NCBI GenBank assembly: GCA_016124655.1
Contig: WGNI01000002.1
Coordinates: 310,001 to 374,000 of the forward strand
Source of the DNA: Alphaproteobacteria bacterium
Lineage (GTDB): Bacteria; Pseudomonadota; Alphaproteobacteria; Caulobacterales; Aquidulcibacteraceae
Reading direction: 5' to 3'
Length of the DNA stretch: 64,000 nt
Every line of letters starts with the position of its first letter. The first letter of the stretch is position 1. The translations under genes were made by a program, and so were the position numbers. Below are positions 8,294 to 17,171 of this stretch, in pieces. The notes under the pieces were generated by a model, which did not search any database, had not been told where the DNA came from, and saw only the letters and a list, made by a program, of their open reading frames with translations.

Positions 8294-10102
8294 ATGTCCC
8301 GCATGCCTCTGCTTGCTAGCCCGGTCTGGGAACCCGGGGGCGCGCCGGTTTCGACCGAGTTTGGGGATGTCTATTTTTCCCGAGACGGCGGCCTGGCGGA
8401 GACCGACGCCGTCTTTCTGCAAGGCTGCGGCCTGCCAGAGCGCTGGCGCGCGCGGACGCACTTCGCGATCGGCGAGCTGGGCTTTGGGTCAGGATTGAAC
8501 GCCCTGGCCGCCTGGCGGCGGTGGCGAAATACGCGCTGCGCCGGGGCGGTGCTGCACTTCGTTTCCATTGAGCGCGCACCCTGGGCCGTCGCCGACGCAC
8601 GACGCGCGCATGCGGCGTTTCCCGAGCTTGCGCCGCTGTCGGAGCGTTTGTGCGCACGCTGGCCCGTTCGCGCCTACGGCCCCCAGCGGATCTGGTTCGA
8701 CGAGGATGGTTTCTGCCTCACGGTGATCATCGCCGATGTGATGGACGCGCTGCGGCCGCTACGCGGCGCGTTCGATGCGTGGTTTCTCGACGGGTTCGCG
8801 CCGGCGCGAAACGGCGCGATGTGGGACAGCGCCGTGTTCAGCGAGGTTGCACGCCTCTCCGCCGCGGGCGCGCGTGCGGCCACTTACACCGTTGCGGGCG
8901 ACGTGCGGCGCGGCCTTGGCGCAGTTGGCTTCGCGGTGGAGAAGAAGCCTGGGTTCGGCGCCAAGCGCGAGCGGCTTGAGGCGGTGCTTGTGAACCCACC
9001 CGCCGAGGTGCGACGCGTAGCGCCGCAGCCGAGACGCGTCGGCATTGTCGGCGGCGGGATCGCTGCGGCGAGCGCTGCGCACGCAGTACGGCGGCGCGGC
9101 GCGCATGCCGTGATCGTGACCGATCGCAACGGGTTGGCTTCGGGTGCGAGCGGCAATCCCGCAGCGCTGGTGATGCCGCGTCTGGATCGCGGCGATACAG
9201 CGGAAGCCGCGCTGCACCGCGCGGCCTACTTGCACGCCATCGACTGGTATGGGCAGGCGCATTTGCTGGACGCTTGCGGCGCCCTGTACACACCGCGCGC
9301 GGCGCGTGCGCGCGAGGCGCTGGCCGATCTCGTTGCCGATCCGCCTTTACCGGAAGACTGGATGCACGGCGAAGGTGAGGGCGTTTTGCATCGACGCGCG
9401 GGCGTCGTGCGACCAACTGATGTGGTGCGCGCTTTCGCGCATGGCGCCGACATCGTGTTCAACACGCCCGTCACGCGGCTTGAGCGCTCCGCGGGCTGTT
9501 GGGCGTTGGTGGGCGACACCGCGCTCGATGGATTCGACGCGGTTGTTTTGGCGAATGGTCCACAGCTCGGCGCTTTTGCGCAGACCGCGTTCCTTCCTTT
9601 GGAATGGACGCAAGGCCAAATCGAATGGGGCGCCGGCGCTGGACTTTCCCGCGCACGCGCCGACGGCGCTTATGCGCTGCCGATCGAAGACGGCATCTTG
9701 TTTGGCGCGACGCATGATCGCTTATCGACGCTAGCGCAGCCGCAGACGAGCGAAGATGCGCGTGTGCGCAATATCGCGGCATTGCGCGCGCTTGATCCAT
9801 CGCTTGGCGACGACATTGCGATGGACAGCTTGCGTTCGCGCGCGAGCATTCGCACTGCAACGCCCGACCGATCGCCGATCGCAGGGCAGTGTCCGGACAC
9901 TGCGTCGTGGGACGCGCGCGCGCTGCGCCTTGCGGGGCTTTATGTGTTCGGAGGGCTCGGTTCGCGCGGCTTTACGCTTGCGCCGCTGTTGGCCGACAGC
10001 CTTGCGTCGGATTTATTCGACGAGCCTCAAGCGTTGCCGCAGCGCTGCCTGGCAGCGGTTGATCCTGCTCGGTTCTTGAAACGCTCGCGCGCTGCGCCAT
10101 GA
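8294..10102 (+). CDS. mnmC: Bifunctional tRNA mnm5s2U34 biosynthesis protein MnmC
   Basis: Completes the mnm5s2U modification at the wobble position of tRNAs. Two domains are visible. The N-terminal SAM methyltransferase (about 1-240) has GELGFGSGLNALAAW and WFLDGFAPARNGAMWD. The C-terminal FAD oxidoreductase starts with VGIVGGGIAAAS at residue 249. The late motif GLGSRGFTLAPLLAD is typical of the DAO part of MnmC. At 602 residues it is a little shorter than the E. coli fusion (about 670). It follows a terminator, so it probably has its own promoter, and it converges with the MFS gene with two bases between stop codons. Confidence 0.93.
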   Translation: MSRMPLLASPVWEPGGAPVSTEFGDVYFSRDGGLAETDAVFLQGCGLPERWRARTHFAIGELGFGSGLNALAAWRRWRNTRCAGAVLHFVSIERAPWAVADARRAHAAFPELAPLSERLCARWPVRAYGPQRIWFDEDGFCLTVIIADVMDALRPLRGAFDAWFLDGFAPARNGAMWDSAVFSEVARLSAAGARAATYTVAGDVRRGLGAVGFAVEKKPGFGAKRERLEAVLVNPPAEVRRVAPQPRRVGIVGGGIAAASAAHAVRRRGAHAVIVTDRNGLASGASGNPAALVMPRLDRGDTAEAALHRAAYLHAIDWYGQAHLLDACGALYTPRAARAREALADLVADPPLPEDWMHGEGEGVLHRRAGVVRPTDVVRAFAHGADIVFNTPVTRLERSAGCWALVGDTALDGFDAVVLANGPQLGAFAQTAFLPLEWTQGQIEWGAGAGLSRARADGAYALPIEDGILFGATHDRLSTLAQPQTSEDARVRNIAALRALDPSLGDDIAMDSLRSRASIRTATPDRSPIAGQCPDTASWDARALRLAGLYVFGGLGSRGFTLAPLLADSLASDLFDEPQALPQRCLAAVDPARFLKRSRAAP

Positions 10103-10104
10103 TT

Positions 10105-11463
10105 TCACTCTGCGGGCGAGGGCGCTTGCGCGCGGCGGGCGTCGATCTGCGCGCGCATGGCGCGCTGCATTTCCTCGGTCAACGGATAGCCGTGCAGGGT
10201 CCAGATGGTCGCGGCGAGCAAGACAATCGGCGCGCCGCAGAACAACATTTCGAGCGCAAGAAGCGCATCGGGATCATTAACCGCCCCTTCGCGCGCATCG
10301 AACCCAAAAGCGGACAAGAGCACCAAAGTCGCCGGGCCGATCGCCAGCCCCACCTTGCTGGTGGTCAGTAGCAGGCCGTAATAAAGGCCCGCGCGCGCCC
10401 GACCGGTGCGCAATTCGTCGTCGTCGACAACGTCGGCCATCATGGCCCTGACCAGCAGCGTGCTCGCTGCCGATGAAATGCCGGCGAACGCCATGCCGGC
10501 GACTGCGATGCGAAAATCGCCGGACGGCAGAAGGGGAAGCAGCGCGAACGCGATGGCCCATATGGCGCATGATGCAGACAATGCGGCGTGTTTGCCGACG
10601 CGTCGCGCCAGCGCCATCCAGAGCGGCGCGGCAAACAGGCCGGACAAGAAATATATCAAGATCAGGGCGGACGCGTTGCCGCGAATGCCCATGACGTGCG
10701 TGGCATAGAACACGAACAAAGTGCCAGCCACGCCTTGCGCCGCGCCGATCAGAAGGTCGGGCGCCAGCACGCGGCGCAGCAGCCGGTTGTTGATGACGGC
10801 GCGGATGGATTGCAGGAATCCCAACTCGGCTGTGTGACCTGCGGCCGGAGGCTCGGGCGCGGCGAGCACCGCGATCAGCACGCAAATGGGAAGCGCGATG
10901 AGTGCAGAGAGCCCCATGATCCGCACGCCGTCGTTGAAGTCGCCGAGGCCCGAGGCTTCTACGATTGCCGGCGTGGCCATCATCAAGATCTGACCCAACG
11001 CCGAGGCGATCTGCACAAAGCCCAGAATCCGCGTGCGGCCGTGATAGTCGGGCGAAAGCTCTCCGGCCCAGCCCAGGTGCGCGATCATCGCCGCGGCGAA
11101 ACTGATATAAAGGCCCATGATCACGAGCGTGAGCGCGATTGCGGGCGCGCCGGGCTCCAGCCCAATAAAGGCGAGCCAGATGAAACCCATCAGCACCGGC
11201 GTCGCGCCGATGAGCCAAGTGCGGCGGCGTCCGAAGGGCGAGCGCGTGCGATCCTGCAGGCCGCCGATCGTGGGGTTCACGAACACGTCCAACACGCGTG
11301 CGAACAGGAATGCGGCGCCGACAATGGCGGCGTCGAATCCCAGCGTGCTCGCATAATAGGGGGGAAGAAAAACAATCGGCGGCACTGACAGCGCCAGAAG
11401 CGGCGCGCCGGGCAAGGCGAACAATGCTGTGCGCCAAACGGGAAGCCGATCTCGATCGCTCAT
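10105..11463 (-). CDS. MFS carrier of the GPH (glycoside/sugar:cation symporter) type
   Basis: A 452-residue 12-helix protein. The early part (FLFARVLDVFVNPTIGGLQDRTRSPFGRRR) has the D-x-x-x-NP...G-x-L-x-DRTRS-x-x-GRRR signature of GPH/MelB-like symporters, which carry sugars or other organic solutes. Its ATG overlaps the TGA of the aldo/keto reductase gene by 4 bases (ATGA, 11460-11463), so translation is probably coupled; the pair may take up and reduce a carbonyl compound, but no substrate is evident. No regulator adjoins them. Confidence 0.87.
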   Translation of the reverse strand: MSDRDRLPVWRTALFALPGAPLLALSVPPIVFLPPYYASTLGFDAAIVGAAFLFARVLDVFVNPTIGGLQDRTRSPFGRRRTWLIGATPVLMGFIWLAFIGLEPGAPAIALTLVIMGLYISFAAAMIAHLGWAGELSPDYHGRTRILGFVQIASALGQILMMATPAIVEASGLGDFNDGVRIMGLSALIALPICVLIAVLAAPEPPAAGHTAELGFLQSIRAVINNRLLRRVLAPDLLIGAAQGVAGTLFVFYATHVMGIRGNASALILIYFLSGLFAAPLWMALARRVGKHAALSASCAIWAIAFALLPLLPSGDFRIAVAGMAFAGISSAASTLLVRAMMADVVDDDELRTGRARAGLYYGLLLTTSKVGLAIGPATLVLLSAFGFDAREGAVNDPDALLALEMLFCGAPIVLLAATIWTLHGYPLTEEMQRAMRAQIDARRAQAPSPAE

Positions 11464-12482
11464 GCGCGCCGCGCTCTGGCCATGAGCTCAGCGGCGTCGC
11501 CGTAGGAATGCCCGAGGACGGCGTGAGGCCGATAGGGCGCCTGAAGCAGGTTCAGCTCTTCCTCAGACAATTTGATGTCAGTGGCGGCGATCGCGTCATC
11601 GAGATGGGAGAGTTTGGTCGCGCCGAATATCGGCGCCGTCACGCCCGCTTGATGCATCACCCATGCAAGCGCGATCTGCGCGTTCGGCAAGCCGCGTTGC
11701 TTGGCGACGGCGCTGACGGCGTCCACGACATCGAAATCGTTCTCCGAGTACATCGATTGCGCGAGGCGATCGCCTTCGGTGCGCGCGGTTTGGCCGCCGC
11801 CGCCGCGGGTGCGCGAGCCGGTGAGGAAGCCGCGCGCCAATGGGCTCCAGGGAATGACGCCGACGCCTTCGGCGCGGCATAGCGGCAGCATTTCGCGCTC
11901 TTCCTCACGATAGATCAGATTGTAGTGGTTCTGCATGGACGCAAAGCGCGCCCAACCGTTCGCCTTCTGCGTCTCCAGCGCTTTCATGAATTGCCACGCA
12001 TACATGCTTGACGCGCCGACATGAATCGCCTTGCCGGCGCGCACGACGTCGTTGAACGCCTCCAAGGTTTCTTCAAACGGCGTGTGCACGTCAAAGCGAT
12101 GCATCTGGTACAGATCGATGTAGTCGACGCCCAGCCGTCTGAGCGAATCGTCAATGGCGTGGCGCATGTGCTTGCGCGAGAGGCCGCGCTCGTTGGCGCC
12201 GCCGCCCATTGGGAAATACAGTTTCGTGGCGATGACGACGTCTTCGCGGCGCACGCCGAGATCCTTCAGAACGCGGCCGACGATCTCTTCGCTCTTGCCG
12301 AAGGAGTAGATGTCCGCGGTGTCGAAGAAATTCACGCCGGCATCGAGCGCGCGCTTGATGTGGGCCTTGGCGTCGTCTTCGCCGAGCACCCAGGAGGCCC
12401 AGCTCGCATCGCCGTAGGACATGGTTCCCAGGCACAGGCGCGAAACGCGCAATCCAGAGCGGCCCAGATTGACATAGTCCAT
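11460..12482 (-). CDS. NADPH-dependent aldo/keto reductase
   Basis: A 340-residue (beta/alpha)8 oxidoreductase, cytoplasmic. The catalytic tetrad is readable: Asp and Tyr in FFDTADIYSFGKSEE, Lys in VVIATKLYFP, His in DLYQMHRFD. Cofactor-phase motifs IPWSPLARGFLTGSRTR and GATKLSHLDDAIAA are typical of the YakC/AKR11-13-like group that reduces aldehydes and ketones. It is the first gene of a two-gene minus-strand operon with the GPH carrier. The physiological substrate cannot be assigned. Confidence 0.93.
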   Translation of the reverse strand: MDYVNLGRSGLRVSRLCLGTMSYGDASWASWVLGEDDAKAHIKRALDAGVNFFDTADIYSFGKSEEIVGRVLKDLGVRREDVVIATKLYFPMGGGANERGLSRKHMRHAIDDSLRRLGVDYIDLYQMHRFDVHTPFEETLEAFNDVVRAGKAIHVGASSMYAWQFMKALETQKANGWARFASMQNHYNLIYREEEREMLPLCRAEGVGVIPWSPLARGFLTGSRTRGGGGQTARTEGDRLAQSMYSENDFDVVDAVSAVAKQRGLPNAQIALAWVMHQAGVTAPIFGATKLSHLDDAIAATDIKLSEEELNLLQAPYRPHAVLGHSYGDAAELMARARRA

Positions 12483-12594
12483 GACATCCTCCGATCCCGC
12501 CGGCTTCCTTCATCGCAAGCCCGCGCACGCCCGCCAAGCGGCATGCTCCCTCGTTGACGAAATTTTGAGAAAACGTCAGTTCGTCGGCCGCCAA

Positions 12595-13380
12595 TCAGCC
12601 GCGGACAGCATCCTGGAGGAGGCGGATCAAGCGCTCATTGGCGGCGAGGATGGCGCCGGACTTCATGAAATCGCCGCCGTCCACTTCGCGGGCGAAACCG
12701 CCAGCCTCACGGACCAGCACCGCGCCGGCGGCGAAATCCCAAGGCTTCAGGCCGCGTTCCCAAAAGCCGTCGAAACGGCCCGCAGCGACATAGGCCAGAT
12801 CGAGCGCAGCGGAGCCGAAGCGCCGGACGCCAGCGGTCGCGTCCATGACGCGGCCCAATTCGGCGAGCGCGAGGTCATGGCCTTCCTTGCCTTTGAAGGG
12901 CAGGCCGGTGGCGATCACAGCGTCGGTCAGGGTGGTGCGCGCGGCGACACGGAGCCTACGCTCGTTGAGATAGGCGCCGGCGCCTTTCTCCGCCCAGAAC
13001 AATTCATCCTTGCCGACATCGTAAACGACGCCCGCCACCAATTCGCCTTCGCGCTCCAAGGCCACGGAGATCGCGAAGTGCGGCAGGCCGTGCATGAAGT
13101 TCAGCGTTCCATCGAGCGGGTCGATGATGAAGCGGTGGGTCTTGTCGGTGCCTTGAACCTCGCCGCGCTCCTCCATCAGGAAGCCGTAGCCTGCGCGGGC
13201 GCGGGAGAGTTCTTCAAACAGCGTCTTTTCCGCCTTCAGGTCGGCGGCGGTGACGAAGTCGGCGGGGCCCTTGCGGGAGACCTGCAGGTTTTCGACCTCG
13301 CCAAAGTCGCGCGCCAGCGCGCGCCCGGTCTTGCGGACCGCGGCGATCATCACCGTCAGGAGGGCGGAGGTCTGAGGCAT
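12595..13380 (-). CDS. Inositol monophosphatase family phosphatase (SuhB/HisN-like)
   Basis: A 261-residue Mg2+-dependent, Li+-sensitive-type phosphatase. The metal site is complete: EERGE, IDPLDGTLNFMHGLPHF and WDFAAGAVLVREAGG. The start at 13380 (MPQTSALLTVM) gives the family length; the frame stays open upstream for 64 more codons but that stretch is Ala/Pro/Arg-rich filler. Members act on inositol-1-phosphate, histidinol phosphate or PAP; the sequence alone does not separate these. It is divergent from the TonB-dependent receptor, with a 255-base region between. Confidence 0.9.
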   Translation of the reverse strand: MPQTSALLTVMIAAVRKTGRALARDFGEVENLQVSRKGPADFVTAADLKAEKTLFEELSRARAGYGFLMEERGEVQGTDKTHRFIIDPLDGTLNFMHGLPHFAISVALEREGELVAGVVYDVGKDELFWAEKGAGAYLNERRLRVAARTTLTDAVIATGLPFKGKEGHDLALAELGRVMDATAGVRRFGSAALDLAYVAAGRFDGFWERGLKPWDFAAGAVLVREAGGFAREVDGGDFMKSGAILAANERLIRLLQDAVRG

Positions 13381-13635
13381 GGGGCCGGGCTTGCTATCAG
13401 CGGGGCCACGGGCAGGCAAGGCGGCGCCTCCCCCGGTGGTGAGAGGCGATCCGGCTGCGGATGAATTTTCCGCCATCCGAGACGCAAAATCGACTGCCGG
13501 GGTGGCCCGGAACGCCTTGAAATGTGGCCTTTTCGCATCGTCGCGGGCTGCGCGCGCGCCGCCGGGCGTCACATTGTTGCAATGGGCGGAATCGCGCCTA
13601 TAGCCTTGTCGCAGAGTTCAGCGGCGGGGCGATTC

Positions 13636-15831
13636 ATGCGCGGCTTCAGAAAATTTTCCAGATTCGGCTTGATGATAGCGGCTGCGATTCCCGCGGCGGC
13701 GTCGGTGTTTTGGGCGCCTAACGCGGCAGCTCAGGACAGCGCTTCGGTCACCGAAATCTACGTGGTCGCCCAGCGGCGCAGCGAAAATCTGCAGGACGTG
13801 CCGATCGCGGTATCTGCCGTTACGGCCGAGCGCATCTCGGATTTGCTGAGCGGCGGCGCCGACGTGCTGGCGCTGTCAGCGCGCGCGCCGGGCCTCAATA
13901 TCGAATCCTCCAACGGCCGTGTGGCGCCGCGGTTCTACATTCGCGGCCTTGGCAACACCGATTTCGATCTCGCCGCGTCGCAGCCCGTCTCCGTCGTCAT
14001 CGATGACGTCGTCATGGAAAACGTCGTTCTGAAAAGTTTTCCGATCTTTGATGTTTCTCAAGTCGAAGTGCTGCGCGGCCCGCAGGGGACGCTTTATGGA
14101 CGCAACACGCCCGCGGGCATCGTGCACTTCCGATCCGTTCGGCCTTCGGAAGATTTCGATGCGTATGGCAGCTTGAGCTACGGCTCTTATGGCACGGCGG
14201 CGTTTGAATCCGCGGTCGGCGGCGCGCTCATGCCTGGCGTATCCGCGCGCGCGTCGCTGATGTACCGGCGCCGCGACGATTGGGTTGACAACCGCTTCAC
14301 TGGCCAGGACGAGGCGCTCGGCGGATACGAAGACTTCGCCGGCCGGCTGCAAGTTCTGTGGGACGTGACGGACAATTTCAGCGCGCTGTTCAACGTGCAT
14401 GGCCGCACGCTTGACGGCACGTCGACCTTGTTCCGCGCGAACATCTTTACGACCGGAAGCAACGATCTGAACGGCAATTTCGATCGCGACAGCGTGTCCT
14501 ACAATCAGGGCGGCGGCAATCAGCAGGAATACGACACGTTCGGCGGCTCGGCGACGCTTGAGTACGATTTCGGCGGCATGACGCTGACGTCCATCACCGC
14601 GTACGAAACCGCAGACGGCTCCAGCCGCGGCGATATTGATGGCGGCGTCGCGGGCGTTGGTCCCGGGTTCATTCCGTTCGATTCCGATACGCAGGATTCG
14701 GTCGACGATCTCGATCAGTTCACGCAGGAAGTGCGGCTGGCGAGCGGGGAAGGTCCGCTGAACTGGCAGGTCGGGGCGTATTATTTCGACAGCGATCTGA
14801 CGATCACGACGGTTGGTCCCCTCGGTTTTCCGCCGTCTACGACGCTCAATCACACCAACGAGTCCTGGGCGGTGTTCGGGCAGCTGGGGTATGACGTGAC
14901 CGAAGCGCTGACCGTCACCGGGGGCTTGCGCTATACGGACGACGAAAAGGAGCTGGTGGGCATCTCCGCTCCGGTTCCGTTCGCGCCGATCTCGCTGTCG
15001 GGCGATCATTTGAGCTGGGATCTGAGCGCGGTGTATGCGTGGTCGCCCGACCTCAATCTCTACGCGCGTGTGGCTAACGGCTTCCGTGCGCCGTCGATCC
15101 AAGGCCGCGACGTGGCGTTCTTCGGGGCGCCGTCGACGGCGTCGGAAGAAACGATCCTGTCCTACGAAGCCGGTTTCAAGAGCGACCTGCTTGAAGGGCG
15201 GGCGCGGCTAAATGCGGCGGTGTTCTATTACACGACTGAAGACCAGCAATTCAGCGCCATCGGCGGCGCCGGCAACCTGACGCAGCTCGTGAATGCGGAA
15301 GAGGGCGAAGCCTACGGGCTGGAAGTGGAAGGCGAGTGGGCGGTGACGGAAAATCTTCTGCTCACGGCGTCCTACGCTTACGCGAACACCGAAATTCAGG
15401 ACTCCAATCTCGTGGTTGCGCCCTGCGGTTCGGGCCAGTGCACGGTTACCGATTCGCTGGACGGCAACGGCAATGCGCGTGTGAGCGGCAACCCGTTTCC
15501 GAATGCGCCGGAATACACGTTCGACTTCACGGCGCGCTATGAGCATCCTCTCGCCAATGGCGGGTCGGTGTTTGCGGCGACGGATTGGACCGTTCGCGGT
15601 CCGCTGAACTTCTTCCTCTATGAAGCGGTGGAGTTCGAGACCGACGCGCAATACGAAGGCGGTCTGCAGGTCGGCTATCTGAGCCCGGGCGGTCGGTACG
15701 AATTCGCGGTGTTTGGGCGCAACATCACCGATGAGGAAAACGCTCTCGGCGGGATCGACTTCAACAACAATACGGGCTTCGTGAACGAGCCGCGCGTGAT
15801 CGGGGTTTCGGTGAAGCTGCGCGCGAGTTAA
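13636..15831 (+). CDS. TonB-dependent outer-membrane receptor
   Basis: An energised outer-membrane importer of 731 residues. A signal peptide (residues about 1-33) is followed by a TonB-box-like EIYVVAQRR, a plug domain (RFYIRGLGNTDFD, VEVLRGPQGTLYGRNTPAG) and a 22-strand barrel. The plug spelling is that of the large receptor family abundant in Caulobacterales and Sphingomonadales, whose ligands range from iron chelates to oligosaccharides. The ATG at 13636 was chosen for the signal peptide. A weak TTGTTG-N18-CTATAG promoter may lie at 13574-13603. The protein ends VKLRAS, without the terminal aromatic residue normal for barrels. Its TAA overlaps the stop of the convergent regulator gene (TTAA, 15828-15831). 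Confidence 0.93.
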   Translation: MRGFRKFSRFGLMIAAAIPAAASVFWAPNAAAQDSASVTEIYVVAQRRSENLQDVPIAVSAVTAERISDLLSGGADVLALSARAPGLNIESSNGRVAPRFYIRGLGNTDFDLAASQPVSVVIDDVVMENVVLKSFPIFDVSQVEVLRGPQGTLYGRNTPAGIVHFRSVRPSEDFDAYGSLSYGSYGTAAFESAVGGALMPGVSARASLMYRRRDDWVDNRFTGQDEALGGYEDFAGRLQVLWDVTDNFSALFNVHGRTLDGTSTLFRANIFTTGSNDLNGNFDRDSVSYNQGGGNQQEYDTFGGSATLEYDFGGMTLTSITAYETADGSSRGDIDGGVAGVGPGFIPFDSDTQDSVDDLDQFTQEVRLASGEGPLNWQVGAYYFDSDLTITTVGPLGFPPSTTLNHTNESWAVFGQLGYDVTEALTVTGGLRYTDDEKELVGISAPVPFAPISLSGDHLSWDLSAVYAWSPDLNLYARVANGFRAPSIQGRDVAFFGAPSTASEETILSYEAGFKSDLLEGRARLNAAVFYYTTEDQQFSAIGGAGNLTQLVNAEEGEAYGLEVEGEWAVTENLLLTASYAYANTEIQDSNLVVAPCGSGQCTVTDSLDGNGNARVSGNPFPNAPEYTFDFTARYEHPLANGGSVFAATDWTVRGPLNFFLYEAVEFETDAQYEGGLQVGYLSPGGRYEFAVFGRNITDEENALGGIDFNNNTGFVNEPRVIGVSVKLRAS

Positions 15832-16655
15832 AGCGCGCGCATCGCTTCGGCGGTAACGTCGTCGGCTGGAAACAGAAGCTCCAGGCGCAGGTCGCGCACG
15901 GTGACGTCCTCGCTGGTGCCGAAATGCGCGATCGCGGAGAGGAACCGCAACTCGCCGGCGGGCGCGCGCACAATGATCGGCACGATGGGACTGCGCGGAC
16001 TGGCGCCGCGCGGCGGCGGAAATTGCGCCGACGCTTGCTCCAAAAGCCGAAGAAGCGCCGTCAGCACAGGATCGGGGCCGGCCTCGAGCGCTTCGAGGCG
16101 AATGCGGCCGGTCATTTCTTCCAGAACTTCGGAATAATTGACGATGAATTCGGGCGCGAGCGGGCTTTGGGCGAGCATGCGCACGATGTTCATTTCGCGC
16201 TCTTCGCCGTGCAGTGGGGAGAGCAGTGCGCGGGCGGTGTCGTTCGCGTCGAGGATGGTCCAGTGCCGGTCGCAGATCATTGCGGGATTGGGCGCGTGTC
16301 GCGCCATCATCTCCTGCAGCATGGCGCGGAACGGCTTGAGATTGTCGGCGGCCAGAGGCGAAGCGGGATAGACGGGCGCAAAGCCGGCCTTGGAGAGAAG
16401 TCCATTGCGCGCCGCGCGAGGCAGGAGCAGCGCCTCCGAGAGAAGATGCACCATGTCGCGGCTTGGCCTGGCGCGCCCCGTCTCCAGGAACGAGAGATGG
16501 CGTGCGGAAATGTCGATCGACAGCGCGAGATCGAGCTGACTCAAACCGCGCGCGCGGCGCCACTGGCGCAAGGCTGCCGCGAAATCATGGTCGCCGCTTC
16601 GGAGGTCTTGCATCGCCATGGGCGCAGGGTCGCGCGCGCGTGCGCGCGTGTCCAT
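15828..16655 (-). CDS. XRE-family regulator with MmyB-like ligand-binding domain
   Basis: A 275-residue transcription factor. A helix-turn-helix occupies about residues 27-85 (FAAALRQWRRARGLSQLDLA, SIDISARHLSFLETGRARPS), followed by the MmyB-like region with MICDRHWTILDANDTARALL, in which a fatty acid binds in the solved relatives. The start is uncertain: ATG at 16655, or 16619/16613 nearer the HTH; the N-terminal extra is Arg-rich. It is divergent from a small membrane-protein gene, a pairing compatible with local control, and tail-to-tail with the TonB receptor. Confidence 0.88.
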   Translation of the reverse strand: MDTRARARDPAPMAMQDLRSGDHDFAAALRQWRRARGLSQLDLALSIDISARHLSFLETGRARPSRDMVHLLSEALLLPRAARNGLLSKAGFAPVYPASPLAADNLKPFRAMLQEMMARHAPNPAMICDRHWTILDANDTARALLSPLHGEEREMNIVRMLAQSPLAPEFIVNYSEVLEEMTGRIRLEALEAGPDPVLTALLRLLEQASAQFPPPRGASPRSPIVPIIVRAPAGELRFLSAIAHFGTSEDVTVRDLRLELLFPADDVTAEAMRAL

Positions 16656-16727
16656 GACCTTTGAGGTAATTGCTCTGCTTACCTGCCACGGCGCAGCATC
16701 GCGCCGAAGACGAGACAGGAGCCGAAC

Positions 16728-17162
16728 ATGACGGGCGTTTGGAAGATTTGGATGCGGGTATGGTGCTGGGCGACGCTGGCGCTGGGCGCACTCTTCGTTG
16801 GCGCTGCGATCCCTGGCGCCGATGCGGGCGCGCTTTTGTTCTATGACGCGATCTATTGGCCGCTGGACGGCGAGAGCGGGTTCGCAGAGCCGACGCGGTT
16901 CACCGCCGGGGTGCTGGGCGCCATCATGATTGGCTGGGCGATGTGCATTTTCACCGCCGTGGACGCGGCCGAGCGGCTGGGCGCGCCGGTATGGCGTGGG
17001 CTCACAGCCGCGATGCTGACCTGGTATGTCATTGACGGCGCGGTTTCGATTTCGAGCGGCGTGCCGATGAACGCCGCATCCAACACGGTGTTCATGGCAA
17101 CGTATCTGATCCCCGTGCTGGCGAGCGGCGTGCTCGGCGCTGCACGGCCGCAGACTGCGTAG
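16728..17162 (+). CDS. Small four-helix membrane protein of unknown function
   Basis: A 144-residue protein with four predicted hydrophobic helices (about 12-32, 60-80, 88-108, 120-138) and short loops; the first loop contains YWPLDGE. It has no cysteines or charged motifs suggesting catalysis. It starts 72 bases from the start of the divergent XRE/MmyB-like regulator, so it is the most obvious candidate target. It ends 9 bases from the stop of cysS on the other strand. No family name recognised with confidence. Confidence 0.72.
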   Translation: MTGVWKIWMRVWCWATLALGALFVGAAIPGADAGALLFYDAIYWPLDGESGFAEPTRFTAGVLGAIMIGWAMCIFTAVDAAERLGAPVWRGLTAAMLTWYVIDGAVSISSGVPMNAASNTVFMATYLIPVLASGVLGAARPQTA

Positions 17163-17171
17163 CGGAAGCGG

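Noticed and set aside
13381-13635. Cobalamin or other riboswitch upstream of the first TonB receptor
   Set aside because: No B12-box-like or other conserved segment could be found in the 255 bases.
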